From positions 1 through 64,000 of the forward strand of contig NZ_NCST01000019.1 in the NCBI RefSeq assembly GCF_002088975.1: DNA of 64,000 nucleotides, given 5' to 3'. The notes beneath the pieces were generated by a model. That model had not been told where the DNA came from. It saw only the letters and a list, made by a program, of their open reading frames with translations, and did not search any database. Position numbers and translations under genes: made by a program. Positions 51,676-61,510 of this stretch are shown here, piece by piece (position 1 is the first letter of the stretch; every line of letters starts with the position of its first letter). The DNA comes from Henriciella aquimarina (GTDB lineage: Bacteria > Pseudomonadota > Alphaproteobacteria > Caulobacterales > Hyphomonadaceae).

Positions 51676-53437
51676 CGAACACGACGCGCCGAAAGGCGCG
51701 CGCAGCCTCTGGCGGCTGATCCGGGAGCGGTACCTGCCGCACTGGAAGTGGTTTGCTCTTGGAACCGCCTGCGCGGCCATCACGTCGGTGGCCGCCGCCT
51801 CGTATGGCTATCTGCTGAAGCTCGTGGTTGAGGGGCTGGAAACCCTTGCCGACCCGTCGGCCACGACCGTGCCGCCATATCTCTGGTGGCTGATCGGCAT
51901 CATTGGTGCGGCGGCCGCCATCCGTTCGCTCTCGCTCTATGGCATGACGCTCGCCAACAATACCGGTGTGCAGCGTGCCATTGTCGACATCCAGGCTGAT
52001 CAGTTCGACGCGCTGACCGAGGGCGATTTCGCGCGTCTGTCGGGGGACCGCTCGGGTGGGTTCGTCTCGCGCTTCATCAATGATGTGAACGCGCTCCGCG
52101 AAGCGGGGCTGAGGCTTGCCAACAACCTCACCAAGGGCGTGCTGACCGTCATCGGTGTCTTCTTCACCATGCTCATCATGGACTGGAAGCTGACGCTGGT
52201 GCTGCTGGTTATCTATCCGATCGCGTTTGGCCCGGTGATCGGGCTCGGCAACCGTGTGCGCAAGCGGTCCAAAAAAGCCCAGAAACAGGTTGGCGAAGTG
52301 GCGTCACTTCTCTCGGAAAGCTTTCAGTCGGCGCGTGTGGTCAAGGCTTATGGGCTCGAAGACTATCAGAAGGCGCGCGCCAAGAAGGGGTTTGTCGAAC
52401 GCTCGCGCCTTTTCCTGAAGGTGCTGACAGACAAGGCCGCGGTCGACCCGATCCTGGAAATTACCGGCGGGATCGCACTTGTCGGGATCCTGGCGCTGAC
52501 GGCCTGGCGGATCAGCCAGGGCGACACCTCGCTCGGCAATTTCGTCGGCGTGATCGGGGCCGTCGCGGTCGCCGCGCCTGAGCTGCGCGCGCTCGGCACG
52601 CTGAACGCGGTTGCCCAGGAAGGCGGCGCGGCCGCGGACCGCGTCTTCGAGATCATCGATGCCAAGCCCGTTGTGACCGACCGGCCGGATGCGACCGTGC
52701 TCAACGATGTCGAGGGCCGGGTGGCCTTCGAGGACGTGCATTTCATCTATCCCGATGGCTCGCCGGCACTGAAGGGCATGAGCTTTACCGCCCAGCCGGG
52801 GGAGACCGTGGCGCTCGTCGGCCCCTCGGGGGCTGGAAAATCCACCATCTTCAACCTGCTGCTGCGGCTTTATGATCCCGTCTCCGGAACGGTGGCAGTC
52901 GACGGCAGCGATATTCGCACCGTGACCGGGGCGAGCCTCCGTCAGGCCACTGCGCTCGTCGCGCAGGAGGCGCTGCTGTTCGACGACACCATTGCCGCCA
53001 ATATCGCGCTTGGGCGTATGGGCGCGACGCGCGAGGAAATCCGGCAGGCGGCTGAAGCTGCCAATGCGCATGACTTCATCCAGGCACTCCCCGGCGGCTA
53101 TGACGCCCCGGCTGGCGAGATGGGGCGCAATCTCTCCGGCGGTCAGCGCCAGCGTATCGCGCTCGCCCGCGCCATCTTGCGTGAGGCGCCGATCCTCTTG
53201 CTGGACGAGGCCACGTCCGCGCTCGATGCCGAAAGCGAGGCCAAGGTGCAGGCGGCGCTGTCGGCTTTTTCAGCTGATCGCACCACGCTCATCATCGCCC
53301 ACCGCCTCTCCACGGTGCGCGCTGCCGACCGCATCATCGTCATGGAAGACGGCCAGGCCGTCGAAGAGGGCAGCCATGACGCGCTCATGGAAAAGGGTGG
53401 TGCCTACCGAAAACTGGTCGACCTGCAGCTGAGTTAG
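51626..53437 (+). CDS. ABC exporter with fused membrane and ATPase domains (MsbA-like)
   Basis: A 603-residue half-transporter that works as a homodimer. The N-terminal membrane domain has about six helices. The ATPase domain has Walker A GPSGAGKST, signature NLSGGQRQRIALARAIL, Walker B PILLLDEATSALD, and the H-loop IIAHRLST. Lipid A or lipid export (MsbA) is likely from family and length, but multidrug export is possible. The start lies inside the end of the phosphatase-DUF4170 gene in another frame; ATG 51626 is the last in-frame ATG before the conserved SLWRLIRERYLPHWKWF. It has no clear ribosome site, so coupling is likely. The stop overlaps that of the next gene by 3-4 bases. Confidence 0.9.
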   Translation: MRTGCSTRKRGPTITSSEHDAPKGARSLWRLIRERYLPHWKWFALGTACAAITSVAAASYGYLLKLVVEGLETLADPSATTVPPYLWWLIGIIGAAAAIRSLSLYGMTLANNTGVQRAIVDIQADQFDALTEGDFARLSGDRSGGFVSRFINDVNALREAGLRLANNLTKGVLTVIGVFFTMLIMDWKLTLVLLVIYPIAFGPVIGLGNRVRKRSKKAQKQVGEVASLLSESFQSARVVKAYGLEDYQKARAKKGFVERSRLFLKVLTDKAAVDPILEITGGIALVGILALTAWRISQGDTSLGNFVGVIGAVAVAAPELRALGTLNAVAQEGGAAADRVFEIIDAKPVVTDRPDATVLNDVEGRVAFEDVHFIYPDGSPALKGMSFTAQPGETVALVGPSGAGKSTIFNLLLRLYDPVSGTVAVDGSDIRTVTGASLRQATALVAQEALLFDDTIAANIALGRMGATREEIRQAAEAANAHDFIQALPGGYDAPAGEMGRNLSGGQRQRIALARAILREAPILLLDEATSALDAESEAKVQAALSAFSADRTTLIIAHRLSTVRAADRIIVMEDGQAVEEGSHDALMEKGGAYRKLVDLQLS

Positions 53438-54102
53438 CCGTAGCTGCGTTCCTGTGGCATCTGCTGCGCGGAGGCCTTGATGAACTTGGCGAGCTTTTCG
53501 GACGATTCCGCGCCCTGAACGGCGATCTTGCGCATGGCGATATAGGTCGGCACGCCGCTGATCCCCATCTGGCGGAAGGTTTCTTCCTCGCGCTTGGTCT
53601 CCTCGATGTCGGCGTCGGAGGCGAGCAGCTTTTCGACGATGTCACGCTCGAGACCGATCTCCTCGCCAATATCGGCCAGAACTTCGTGATCGCCGATGTC
53701 GCGGGCATGTTCGAAATAGGCAGAGAAGAGGGCTTCCTTGGCGTCGGCGCCTTTGCCCTGGCCCTGGGCCCAGCGCACGAGCCGGTGGGCGTCGAAACTG
53801 TTCGGACGGTGGCGCATCTCGTTGAAATGATAAGGGATGCCTTCTTCTTCGCCGAACTGTTCAAGTGCCTCGCGCATGGCCGCCCAGCGGCCTTCCTCGG
53901 TTTCGGGGCCGAACTTCTTGGCCATATAGTCGCGGTAATTCACCCCGCCTTCCGGAATGGTCGGGTCGAGTTCGAAGGGGCGGAAAAGAAGCTCCACCTC
54001 GACTTCGGGCACCAGCGCAATCGCATTCTGGATGCGCCTCAGCCCCAGCCAGCACCACGGGCAGACAAGGTCGGACACCATTTCGAGGGTAAGCTTGGTC
54101 AT
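53434..54102 (-). CDS. DsbA-family oxidoreductase, FrnE type
   Basis: A 222-residue cytoplasmic thioredoxin-fold protein with a large helical insert. The active site is Cys14-Pro-Trp-Cys17 in SDLVCPWCWLGLRR. NSFDAHRLVRWAQGQGKGADAKEALFSAYF is the insert typical of 2-hydroxychromene-2-carboxylate isomerase and FrnE proteins. The cis-proline is in ISGVPTYIAMRKIAVQGA. No signal peptide, so it probably acts in cytoplasmic thiol chemistry or polyketide-like redox reactions. It is convergent with the ABC exporter gene, and the two stop codons overlap in TTAG. Confidence 0.9.
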   Translation of the reverse strand: MTKLTLEMVSDLVCPWCWLGLRRIQNAIALVPEVEVELLFRPFELDPTIPEGGVNYRDYMAKKFGPETEEGRWAAMREALEQFGEEEGIPYHFNEMRHRPNSFDAHRLVRWAQGQGKGADAKEALFSAYFEHARDIGDHEVLADIGEEIGLERDIVEKLLASDADIEETKREEETFRQMGISGVPTYIAMRKIAVQGAESSEKLAKFIKASAQQMPQERSYG

Positions 54103-54148
54103 GAGGGCTGGCTCCTTGCTGGTGCGCCAGCCTGGACAGCTGGCAATC

Positions 54149-55102
54149 TCAGGCCGCGGCCTTTTCGGGCTTGGAGGAGGCCTCCTTGAGGACGCCCCAA
54201 TAACCGCGTTTCACTTCCATCTGGGCCGTAATGCCCTTCTGCGCAAGCCGCTTGTGAGCCTCCGGCAGCCGGTAGCAAGGCAGGTGCATGAACATGTGAT
54301 GTTCGCAGTGATAGTTCACCCAGTAAGGCGCGATCAGGGCCCGTTCCCACCAGCTTGCCAGCGTCGTGCGGGCATGGCGCATGGGATCGTTATGGTCCGG
54401 CACGACCGCATGTTCGGCGATATTGCGCAGTCGGGTCACCATCTGGTTCCAGGTGGCCAGTGGCAGCAGCCAGAGTACGAAATAGGCCCACCAGTGGCCG
54501 GTCAGCGTCAGTCCGGCCAGCAGGAGGAGGTTGGTTGCAACGAAAGGAATGACGGCTTCGCGCGCACTCTGGGCACGGTTCACATTGCCCTTGGTCTTGC
54601 GGATGCCGAGGCCCAGCGCATTGGCGAACTGGTTCCGGCGCTGCTTGAGGAAGGTCTGGCCGGTCAGGTCGCGGATGATCTTCCGTCTGAGCGATGTCCG
54701 CGTCACCGGGAAGGGCGCCGAGAGGGCGAGGTCCGGGTCTTCGGGCTGCTGGGCATATTTGTGATGGGTCAGATGATAGCCGCGATAATTGCGCAAATGC
54801 GCGCCGACCGGCGCGGCACAGAGCCACTGGCCGAGAAAATCGTTTATCTTGCGGTTTTCGTGTAGCCCGCCATGCGCGGCTTCATGCATCAGGATGGCGA
54901 GGCCGAGCTGGCGCGCGCCGATCACCGGGATTGCAAGAATGGCCAGCCAAGGCTGCCAGATCGCCGCGGCCATGGCGAGCGCGATGACGGCCCAGGCATG
55001 GATGACCGTTCCCGTCCCGAGCAGGCTGGAGCGGCGGCTGACATGCTCCCACTCCTCACGGGTGAAGAGGTCGAGCGGACGTATGCGCTTTGCGGCAGGC
55101 AT
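54149..55102 (-). CDS. Fatty acid desaturase-family membrane protein
   Basis: A 317-residue inner-membrane di-iron enzyme. Three His boxes are present: HEAAH at 73-77, HLTHHKY at 110-116, and HCEHH at 265-269. About four hydrophobic helices flank them. It uses oxygen to add a double bond or hydroxyl group to acyl chains, carotenoids or sphingolipid-like substrates; the MFMHLPCYRLPEAHKRL region resembles the ketocarotenoid/acyl-lipid desaturase group. No carotenoid genes are nearby. It lies between the FrnE-type gene and ubiA on the same strand. Confidence 0.9.
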   Translation of the reverse strand: MPAAKRIRPLDLFTREEWEHVSRRSSLLGTGTVIHAWAVIALAMAAAIWQPWLAILAIPVIGARQLGLAILMHEAAHGGLHENRKINDFLGQWLCAAPVGAHLRNYRGYHLTHHKYAQQPEDPDLALSAPFPVTRTSLRRKIIRDLTGQTFLKQRRNQFANALGLGIRKTKGNVNRAQSAREAVIPFVATNLLLLAGLTLTGHWWAYFVLWLLPLATWNQMVTRLRNIAEHAVVPDHNDPMRHARTTLASWWERALIAPYWVNYHCEHHMFMHLPCYRLPEAHKRLAQKGITAQMEVKRGYWGVLKEASSKPEKAAA

Positions 55103-55155
55103 AGTGTCATATTACCGGATTGGCGTAACGTTAGCCAAGAGGCTTCGGCAGGCCC

Positions 55156-56136
55156 TCAGATGAGGGCCGCCAGTGTAAAGCCGACCAGCAGGATGAGCGC
55201 TGCCCAGGCATTCGAGCGGAAGACCATCAGCGCTGTATTGCGGTCCCGGTTCAGGGTGTGGACCTGCCAGATCGTGTGAACAAGGAAAGCGATGACAGCG
55301 AGCGCCCCGATCCGGGTGGCGCCTGTCACAGCCGTGGCGGCGGCGAAAAAGGCGCCGGCGATGACATAGAAGGAGAAGGCCCCGACAATCACGCGGTCCC
55401 CCATCAGGCGCGCCGTCGATTTGACGCCGATAAGGGCATCATCCTCTTCATCCTGCATGGCGTAGATCGTGTCATAGGCGACCGTCCAGGCGGCAAAGCC
55501 AAAGAAGAGGAAGAGCGTCGCGAACGAGACGTGCAGGGCCGTGGCGGCGGCAACGAGCACCCCCCAGTTGATCGTGAAGCCGAGCCAGGCCTGCGGCCAC
55601 CAGGTGATCCGCTTCATGAAGGGGTAGGCCGCGATCAGCGGAATGGCGAGCAGGGCCACGACCTTGGCATCGAGCGGCAGGCACAGCCAGGCTATGAAAC
55701 CGATCAGCAGCAGGATCGCCAAAAAGATATAGGCATTGCGCACCGACACCTCGCCAGAGGGCAGCGGCCGTTTCGCCGTGCGCTCGACCTGGGCATCGTA
55801 TTCCCGGTCGGTAATGTCATTCCATGTACAGGCCGCCCCGCGCATGACCACGGCACCAATTGCGAAAAGCACCTGCCACCAGATGTCGATCCAGTAGAAG
55901 CCTGTCGGGATCCGCGTATAGGCAAGCGCCACCAGGGTCGGGATCAGGACGAGCCATGTTCCGATTGGCCGGTCGAGCCGGGCCAATGCCGCATAGGGGC
56001 GCAGCTGGTCGGGCAGCGACACAAGCCAGTCCGGCAGGGCGCTGTCAGCGGGGGCACTGCGCTCTTCTTGCGGTTTCTCTTCGAACTCCGCATCGATCGG
56101 CTCGACGCTTTCAGAATCGTCATTCGGTCCAGTCAT
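55156..56136 (-). CDS. ubiA: 4-hydroxybenzoate polyprenyltransferase UbiA
   Basis: A 326-residue membrane enzyme that attaches the polyprenyl tail to 4-hydroxybenzoate in ubiquinone synthesis. It has a 40-residue acidic N-terminal extension, then LARLDRPIGTWLVLIPTLVALA. The first Asp-rich motif is WNDITDREYDAQVERTAKRPL (Asn106-Asp107 to Asp114). The second is YAMQDEEDD near 227-235. About eight or nine membrane helices follow. It is on the same strand as the desaturase gene but has its own spacing. The aldehyde dehydrogenase gene lies just upstream on the same strand. Confidence 0.94.
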   Translation of the reverse strand: MTGPNDDSESVEPIDAEFEEKPQEERSAPADSALPDWLVSLPDQLRPYAALARLDRPIGTWLVLIPTLVALAYTRIPTGFYWIDIWWQVLFAIGAVVMRGAACTWNDITDREYDAQVERTAKRPLPSGEVSVRNAYIFLAILLLIGFIAWLCLPLDAKVVALLAIPLIAAYPFMKRITWWPQAWLGFTINWGVLVAAATALHVSFATLFLFFGFAAWTVAYDTIYAMQDEEDDALIGVKSTARLMGDRVIVGAFSFYVIAGAFFAAATAVTGATRIGALAVIAFLVHTIWQVHTLNRDRNTALMVFRSNAWAALILLVGFTLAALI

Positions 56137-56163
56137 GCCCGACCGTATAGCGAATTTTACCCG

Positions 56164-57528
56164 TCAGGCGATAGAGACTGTCTTTCTGTTCACGAATGCG
56201 CGGATGCCGTCACCGGCCAGTTCGCGGCCATAACCGGACTGTTTGATCCCGCCAAAGGGCAGGCGCGGGTCGCTGGCAACCTTGCTATTGATGAAGGTCG
56301 AGCCGGCCTCGAGATCGCGGATGGCCTGCTCCATGTCGGCTTCGTCCTGTGTGAAGACCGCCGAGCCCAGCCCGAAGTCGCTGGCATTCGCCCGTTCGAT
56401 GGCATGGGTCAGGGTGGGGACTTTCCAGAGCGCCGCGACCGGGCCGAACATCTCCTCATGGAAGGCCGGGGCTGCTTCGGGCGCATCCTCGAGGATTTGC
56501 GGGGCGGCCCACCAGCCCTTTTCGGGCAGGGCGGGCGTTTCAAGAAGCGGCTTCGCGCCGGCGGATATGGATTTCTCTACCTGCTGGCTGAGGTCGTCGC
56601 GGATCGATTTCATGGCCAGCGGGCCGAGTTTCGTCTCCTCCGACAGTGGGTCGCCGGGCGTTATGGCCTTCATGCCATCGATGAAGCGGGTGCGGAAATC
56701 CTCATAAATATCTTCGTGAACGAAGAAGCGTTTGGCAGCGATGCAGGACTGGCCGGTATTCTGGGTGCGTCCGTCAATGGCTGTGGCCACGGCGGCCTCC
56801 AGATCGGCCGAGGGCATCACGATAAAGGCGTCGGTGCCGCCCAGCTCCAGCACGCTCGGCTTGATGTGCTCGCTCGATTTCGAAGCAACCGCACTGCCGG
56901 CGGGGCCGGAGCCTGTGAGCGTCGTCGCCCGTACACGGCGGTCAGAAATGACACCCGCCACCTTGTCGGAGCCGATCAGCAGGGTCTGGAAGCAGCCTTC
57001 GGGAAAGCCGGCCTCGCGAAAAACCTCTTCAATATCAAGCGCGCAGCGCCAGACATTCGACGCGTGCTTCAAAAGGCCGACATTACCGGCCATCAGGGCC
57101 GGAGCGGCAAAACGGAAGACCTGCCAGAAAGGGAAGTTCCAGGGCATCACTGCCAGGACAGGGCCAAGCGGCAGGTTACGGACATAGGCGGCTTTGGCAT
57201 CCGTCCTGATCGTCTCATCCTTGAGATAGGACTCGCCATGCTCGGCATAATGGCGGCAGACCCAGGCGCATTTTTTAGCTTCGCCCTCGGCCTGAGAAAT
57301 CGGCTTGCCCATCTCCAGTGACATATGGCGGGCAAACATGTCGGCCTTGTTTTCGAGGACGTCGGCGGCAGCGTTGAGCAGGTCGGCCCGCTCATCGAAA
57401 CTTGTGAGCCGCCAGGCGTTGAACCGCTCTTCTGCAGCGGCCAGCGCATGGTCGATATCCACGTCGCTATGAGGCTCGAAGGTTTCGATGATCTCTTCGT
57501 TTGCGGGATTGATCGACTGGACACTCAT
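56164..57528 (-). CDS. Succinate-semialdehyde/aldehyde dehydrogenase family protein
   Basis: A 454-residue NAD(P)-dependent enzyme. Cofactor segment VLAVMPWNFPFWQVFRFAAPAL, Glu228 in LELGGTDAF, and catalytic Cys262 in NTGQSCIAAKRFFV are present; the GFGLGSAVFT-like SDFGLGSAVFT and GYGRELAGDGIRAFVNRKTV tail also match. Of the family it looks most like E. coli Sad (YneI), which oxidises succinate semialdehyde. Length is close to Sad. It is followed after 27 bases by ubiA on the same strand. Confidence 0.92.
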   Translation of the reverse strand: MSVQSINPANEEIIETFEPHSDVDIDHALAAAEERFNAWRLTSFDERADLLNAAADVLENKADMFARHMSLEMGKPISQAEGEAKKCAWVCRHYAEHGESYLKDETIRTDAKAAYVRNLPLGPVLAVMPWNFPFWQVFRFAAPALMAGNVGLLKHASNVWRCALDIEEVFREAGFPEGCFQTLLIGSDKVAGVISDRRVRATTLTGSGPAGSAVASKSSEHIKPSVLELGGTDAFIVMPSADLEAAVATAIDGRTQNTGQSCIAAKRFFVHEDIYEDFRTRFIDGMKAITPGDPLSEETKLGPLAMKSIRDDLSQQVEKSISAGAKPLLETPALPEKGWWAAPQILEDAPEAAPAFHEEMFGPVAALWKVPTLTHAIERANASDFGLGSAVFTQDEADMEQAIRDLEAGSTFINSKVASDPRLPFGGIKQSGYGRELAGDGIRAFVNRKTVSIA

Positions 57529-57575
57529 GGATTGATCTCTTTTTACAACTTAACGCTAACGACTCTGAAGCCTAT

Positions 57576-58346
57576 ATGGGGGCGATGAGTTCCGTACCGC
57601 GCATCTTTGTCGCCCATGACCTGCAGGCTGATGAGCCTGTTCCGCTTGAAGAGGGGCAGGGCAAGTATCTGACACGTGTCATGCGTCTTGAGAGTGGGGC
57701 CCTGGTGAGGGTTTTCAATGGACGCGATGGCGAATGGAAAGCGCATGTACGCCAGGAAAGCGGCAAGCGCGTTTCCGTTATCCCTGAGACCAAGACGCGC
57801 GAACAGGTCAAAACGCCAGACCTCACGCTTTTGTTTGCGCCGCTGAAAAAGACCCGCACCGATTTTGTCGTGGAAAAGGCCTGTGAACTGGGCGTGAGGC
57901 GTATCCTGCCGGTTATGACGGAGCGGACACAGTCAAACCGGGTGCGCACGGACCGCCTGCAGGCCACCGTCATTGAGGCGGCCGAGCAGACCGAGCGCAT
58001 GGATATTCCCGTGGTCGAAGAGAGTGTTTCTCTCACAGAAGCGCTCTCCGCCTGGGATCCTTCCCGTCCGCTCTATTATTGCGATGAAGCCGGCGAGGCG
58101 CACCCCATGGCGACGGTGCTGGCCGAGACGGAATTTGGGCCGGCAGGCCTGCTGATCGGGCCGGAAGGCGGCTTCTCACCGACCGAGCGGCACATGCTGC
58201 GAAAGGCGCCTTTCATTGTCCCGGTAACACTGGGGCCGCGTATCCTGCGGGCTGAAACAGCAGTTGTCTCAGCCCTGACACTTTGGCAAGCGCTGGTTGG
58301 AGACTGGCGCGATCATCCCTATCTGCCAGAAACTTCTAATGGCTAG
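57576..58346 (+). CDS. rsmE: 16S rRNA (uracil1498-N3)-methyltransferase RsmE
   Basis: A 256-residue knotted SPOUT methyltransferase that makes m3U1498 in 16S rRNA. An N-terminal PUA-like part (VPRIFVAHDLQADEPVPLEEGQGKYLTRVMRLESGALVRVFNG) is followed by the SPOUT domain: KKTRTDFVVEKACELGVRRI, LLIGPEGGFSPTERHMLR (SAM knot) and LGPRILRAETAVVSALTLW. Length is normal. The gene is divergent from the aldehyde dehydrogenase gene. The gshA gene starts 15 bases later on the same strand, so they are probably co-transcribed. ATG 57585 is an alternative start. Confidence 0.95.
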   Translation: MGAMSSVPRIFVAHDLQADEPVPLEEGQGKYLTRVMRLESGALVRVFNGRDGEWKAHVRQESGKRVSVIPETKTREQVKTPDLTLLFAPLKKTRTDFVVEKACELGVRRILPVMTERTQSNRVRTDRLQATVIEAAEQTERMDIPVVEESVSLTEALSAWDPSRPLYYCDEAGEAHPMATVLAETEFGPAGLLIGPEGGFSPTERHMLRKAPFIVPVTLGPRILRAETAVVSALTLWQALVGDWRDHPYLPETSNG

Positions 58347-58361
58347 AGGGCAGCCAGACTT

Positions 58362-59741
58362 ATGACCACACCAACCTCCGACATCGACGAATCCGCGCCG
58401 CGGATCGAATCGACGACTGAACTCGTCGAATGGGTGGAAGCCGGCTGCACGCCGAAAACCGACTGGCGGATCGGCACCGAACATGAAAAATTCGGCTTCA
58501 TCCGTGAGGGGCTGAAGCCACTGCCCTATGATGGCGAGGTGTCGGTCAAGGCGATGCTGGAAGGTCTGCGTGATCGGTTTGGCTGGGAGTCCATCATCGA
58601 GGGCGGCTATCTGATCGGTCTCAAGAAGGATGGCGCCAGCGTCAGCCTGGAGCCGGGCGGCCAGTTCGAACTCTCGGGGGCTCCACTCGAGCATATTCAC
58701 CAGACCTGTAACGAGGTTGGCGACCATCTGCGCGAAGTGCGCGAAATTGCCGATCCGCTGGGGATTGGTTTCCTCGGCATGGGCTCCTCGCCGCTCTGGT
58801 CGATGGACGAGACCCCGATGATGCCCAAGGGGCGCTACAAGATCATGCGGGACTATATGCTCAAGGTTGGCCGTCTCGGGCGTGAGATGATGTTCCGGAC
58901 CTGCACGGTTCAGGCGAACTACGACTTTTCGTCCGAAGCCGACATGGTCAAGAAAATGCGTGTCTCGCTGGCCCTGCAGCCGCTCGGCACGGCGCTGTTT
59001 GCGAATTCGCCCTTCACCGAGGGGCGCACAAACGGCTTCCTCTCATACCGTTCGCACATCTGGACGGATACCGATCCGGATCGCTCCGGCATGCTGCCCT
59101 TCATGTTCGAAGAGGGCGCGGGTTTTGAGCGCTATGTCGACTATGCCCTTGATGTGCCGATGTATTTTGTCCGCCGCGGCGGGAAATATCTCGATGCGTC
59201 TGGCTTGAGTTTCCGGGATTTCATGAACGGCAAGCTCGAAATCCTGCCCGGCGAAAAGCCAGCACTGGATGATTTTGTCGACCACCTCTCGACCATTTTT
59301 CCGGAAGTGCGCCTGAAGCGCTTCCTTGAAATGCGTGGCTCCGATTCCGGGCCGTGGAGCCGGCTCTGCGCCTTCTCGGCTTTCTGGACTGGTATCCTTT
59401 ATGATGATGCGGCACTCGATGCTGCCTGGGACCTCGTGAAGGACTGGACGGCGCCGGAACGTGAGGCGGTGCGGCTTTCCGTGCCTGTGCTTGGGCTGAA
59501 GACGCCTGTGCCGGGCGGACTCTCCTTGCGCGACGTGGCGAAGGAAGCGCTCATGATCAGCCGGGACGGCCTGAAGGCCCGGGCCAAGCTAAATACGGCC
59601 GGAGACAATGAGTCCGGCTTCCTGTCGGAGCTGGACGAGATCGTCCAGAGCGGCCTGACACCCGCCGACCGGCTGCTGGAACTCTACTACAATGAATGGG
59701 GCCAGCGGGTTGAACCAGCCTTCGAAACGCTAGCCTACTAG
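58362..59741 (+). CDS. gshA: Glutamate-cysteine ligase, alphaproteobacterial/plant type
   Basis: A 459-residue enzyme that joins glutamate and cysteine, the first step of glutathione synthesis. Signs are [13 protein letters not shown] near residue 40, ALLEGL-like [44 protein letters not shown] and [15 protein letters not shown]. This is the class shared by alphaproteobacteria and plants, different from E. coli GshA. Two Cys in the plant enzyme that give redox control are not obvious. It follows rsmE by 15 bases. The GST at 44 kb uses the end product. Confidence 0.95.
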   Translation: MTTPTSDIDESAPRIESTTELVEWVEAGCTPKTDWRIGTEHEKFGFIREGLKPLPYDGEVSVKAMLEGLRDRFGWESIIEGGYLIGLKKDGASVSLEPGGQFELSGAPLEHIHQTCNEVGDHLREVREIADPLGIGFLGMGSSPLWSMDETPMMPKGRYKIMRDYMLKVGRLGREMMFRTCTVQANYDFSSEADMVKKMRVSLALQPLGTALFANSPFTEGRTNGFLSYRSHIWTDTDPDRSGMLPFMFEEGAGFERYVDYALDVPMYFVRRGGKYLDASGLSFRDFMNGKLEILPGEKPALDDFVDHLSTIFPEVRLKRFLEMRGSDSGPWSRLCAFSAFWTGILYDDAALDAAWDLVKDWTAPEREAVRLSVPVLGLKTPVPGGLSLRDVAKEALMISRDGLKARAKLNTAGDNESGFLSELDEIVQSGLTPADRLLELYYNEWGQRVEPAFETLAY

Positions 59742-59784
59742 GCATCAGATTGCGCCCTGAAGCCCGGAAATGGCACATCATTGC

Positions 59785-59811
59785 TTGAGCAGAGTGCTGC
59801 TGCATGCTCAA
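59785..59811 (+). terminator. Hairpin between gshA and the peptide symporter gene
   Basis: TTGAGCA (59785-59791) pairs with TGCTCAA (59805-59811) across a 13-base loop, 43 bases after the gshA stop. No T run follows. It could be a weak terminator or a leader structure for the symporter gene. Confidence 0.3.
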
Positions 59812-59871
59812 AGTGTCGCCCAATAAGGGCAAACAGATGAGTCACCATCGCAGGAGATTCAGGGAGAGATC

Positions 59872-61491
59872 ATGAGTGATGCGACTGTAGGCGGCGCAAC
59901 AGCAGCAGACGAAGGCAAAACATTTCTGGGTCACCCCCGCGGGCTTTTTGTCCTGTTCTTCACCGAGATGTGGGAGCGCTTTTCCTATTACGGTATGCGC
60001 GCGCTCCTGGTGCTCTATCTCACCAAGCACTTCCTGTTCGAACGCGAAGCCGCCTATGGGCTTTATGGCGCTTACACGACGCTCGTCTTCATCGGTCCGG
60101 TGATCGGGGGCGTTCTTGCCGACCGCTATCTCGGCCAGCGCAAGGCCGTGCTTCTGGGGGCGATTCTGCTGGTCCTTGGCCACCTCGGCATGGCGATCGA
60201 GGGCGATCCAGTCCAGGCGGGCGAGACCGCGTCCGCCGGCATCATGAACATCTTCTATTTCAGTCTGGCGCTGATCATTGTTGGCGTCGGCTTCCTGAAA
60301 GCGAATATCTCCACCATTGTCGGGGAACTTTATCCCAAGACGGACCGGCGCCGCGATGCGGCTTTCACCATCTTCTATGTCGGTATCAATCTGGGCGCGT
60401 TCCTCGGCGCGCTGATTTCCGGCTACCTCGGTGAAACCTTTGGCTGGGCCTATGGTTTCGGGGCCGCCGGTCTCGGCATGCTGGCGGGCCTTATCGTCTT
60501 CATGTGGGGCAAGCCGGCGCTTCGCGGGGCCGGTGAGCCGCGCGACCCGGCCCTGTTGAAGGCAAAGCTCTTTGGGCCGCTGACCCGCGAGCACATGATC
60601 TGGATCGGGACGATCGTCGCGACGCTGGTTGTCTGGCAGCTCGTGCGCAGTCAGGGCACGGTCAATATTGTGCTCTTGTGCGCGATGATCGTGACCTATC
60701 TCTATATCGTCTACCGCGCCGTCGCGAACCTGAGCCCGCATCAGCGTAACCGCATCATTGTGGCGCTGATCCTGATCACGACGAACGTACTCTTCTGGGG
60801 GCTGTTCGAACAGGCCGGCTCCTCGCTCAACATCTTTACCGACGAGAACGTCAACCGGAACCTGCTCGGCTGGGAAGTGCCGGCCTCGATGTTCCAGTCG
60901 ATCAATGCTTTCTACATCATGGCGCTCGGCCCGGTCTTCGCGGGTGTCTGGGTCTGGCTGGGCAAGAAGGGCTGGGAGCCGAGTGCACCGCTCAAATTCG
61001 CACTGGGCCTGATGCAGCTTGGTCTCGGTTTCCTCGTGCTGGTCTGGGGCTCGTCGCCCGGTGACCTGACGCCGGTCATCTTTATCTTCCTGATCTATCT
61101 CCTGCACACGACGGGGGAACTCTGCCTCTCGCCGGTTGGCCTGTCGGCCATGACGCGTCTGTCGGTGACGAGCATGGTCGGTCTGATGATGGGGGCTTGG
61201 TTCCTCGCATCGGGCGCGGGCAACGCCGTTGCAGCCCTGATCGCGCAGGCGACCGCTGCAGGCGGCGAGGGCGCAGAAGGCGCGAATATCGAGCAGGTCC
61301 TGTCGGTCTATACCAAGGTCGGCTGGTTCGCGATCGGCGTCGGCGTCTTCTTCGCCGTGATCTCGCCTTTCCTGACGAAGATGATGCATCTCGACACGCT
61401 GCGTGATGATGATGCCCCGCAGGACCAGCCGACGCTCGACACGTTTGGCTCGGTGACCGATCCGGGCGATCGCGACAAGACGATCGGATAA
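59872..61491 (+). CDS. Proton-dependent oligopeptide transporter (POT family)
   Basis: A 539-residue inner-membrane transporter of the major facilitator superfamily with about 14 hydrophobic helices. The POT ExxERFxYYG motif is seen as Glu32 to Gly41 in TEMWERFSYYGMRALL. The FYVGINLGAFLG and GYLGETFGWAYGFGAAGLGM segments are typical, as is ELCLSPVGLSAMTRLS in the C-terminal half. It imports di- and tripeptides with protons. GGAG and GAGAG lie before the ATG. It is convergent with the rhodanese gene, 19 bases apart. Confidence 0.95.
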   Translation: MSDATVGGATAADEGKTFLGHPRGLFVLFFTEMWERFSYYGMRALLVLYLTKHFLFEREAAYGLYGAYTTLVFIGPVIGGVLADRYLGQRKAVLLGAILLVLGHLGMAIEGDPVQAGETASAGIMNIFYFSLALIIVGVGFLKANISTIVGELYPKTDRRRDAAFTIFYVGINLGAFLGALISGYLGETFGWAYGFGAAGLGMLAGLIVFMWGKPALRGAGEPRDPALLKAKLFGPLTREHMIWIGTIVATLVVWQLVRSQGTVNIVLLCAMIVTYLYIVYRAVANLSPHQRNRIIVALILITTNVLFWGLFEQAGSSLNIFTDENVNRNLLGWEVPASMFQSINAFYIMALGPVFAGVWVWLGKKGWEPSAPLKFALGLMQLGLGFLVLVWGSSPGDLTPVIFIFLIYLLHTTGELCLSPVGLSAMTRLSVTSMVGLMMGAWFLASGAGNAVAALIAQATAAGGEGAEGANIEQVLSVYTKVGWFAIGVGVFFAVISPFLTKMMHLDTLRDDDAPQDQPTLDTFGSVTDPGDRDKTIG

Positions 61492-61510
61492 GCGGAAAAG
61501 AGAGTGCCGG

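Noticed and set aside
55258-57321. Open frame of 687 codons on the plus strand
   Set aside because: It lies antisense to ubiA and the aldehyde dehydrogenase gene, both of which have full family motifs. Its product is rich in Arg, Gly and Asp in the manner of GC-rich shadow frames.
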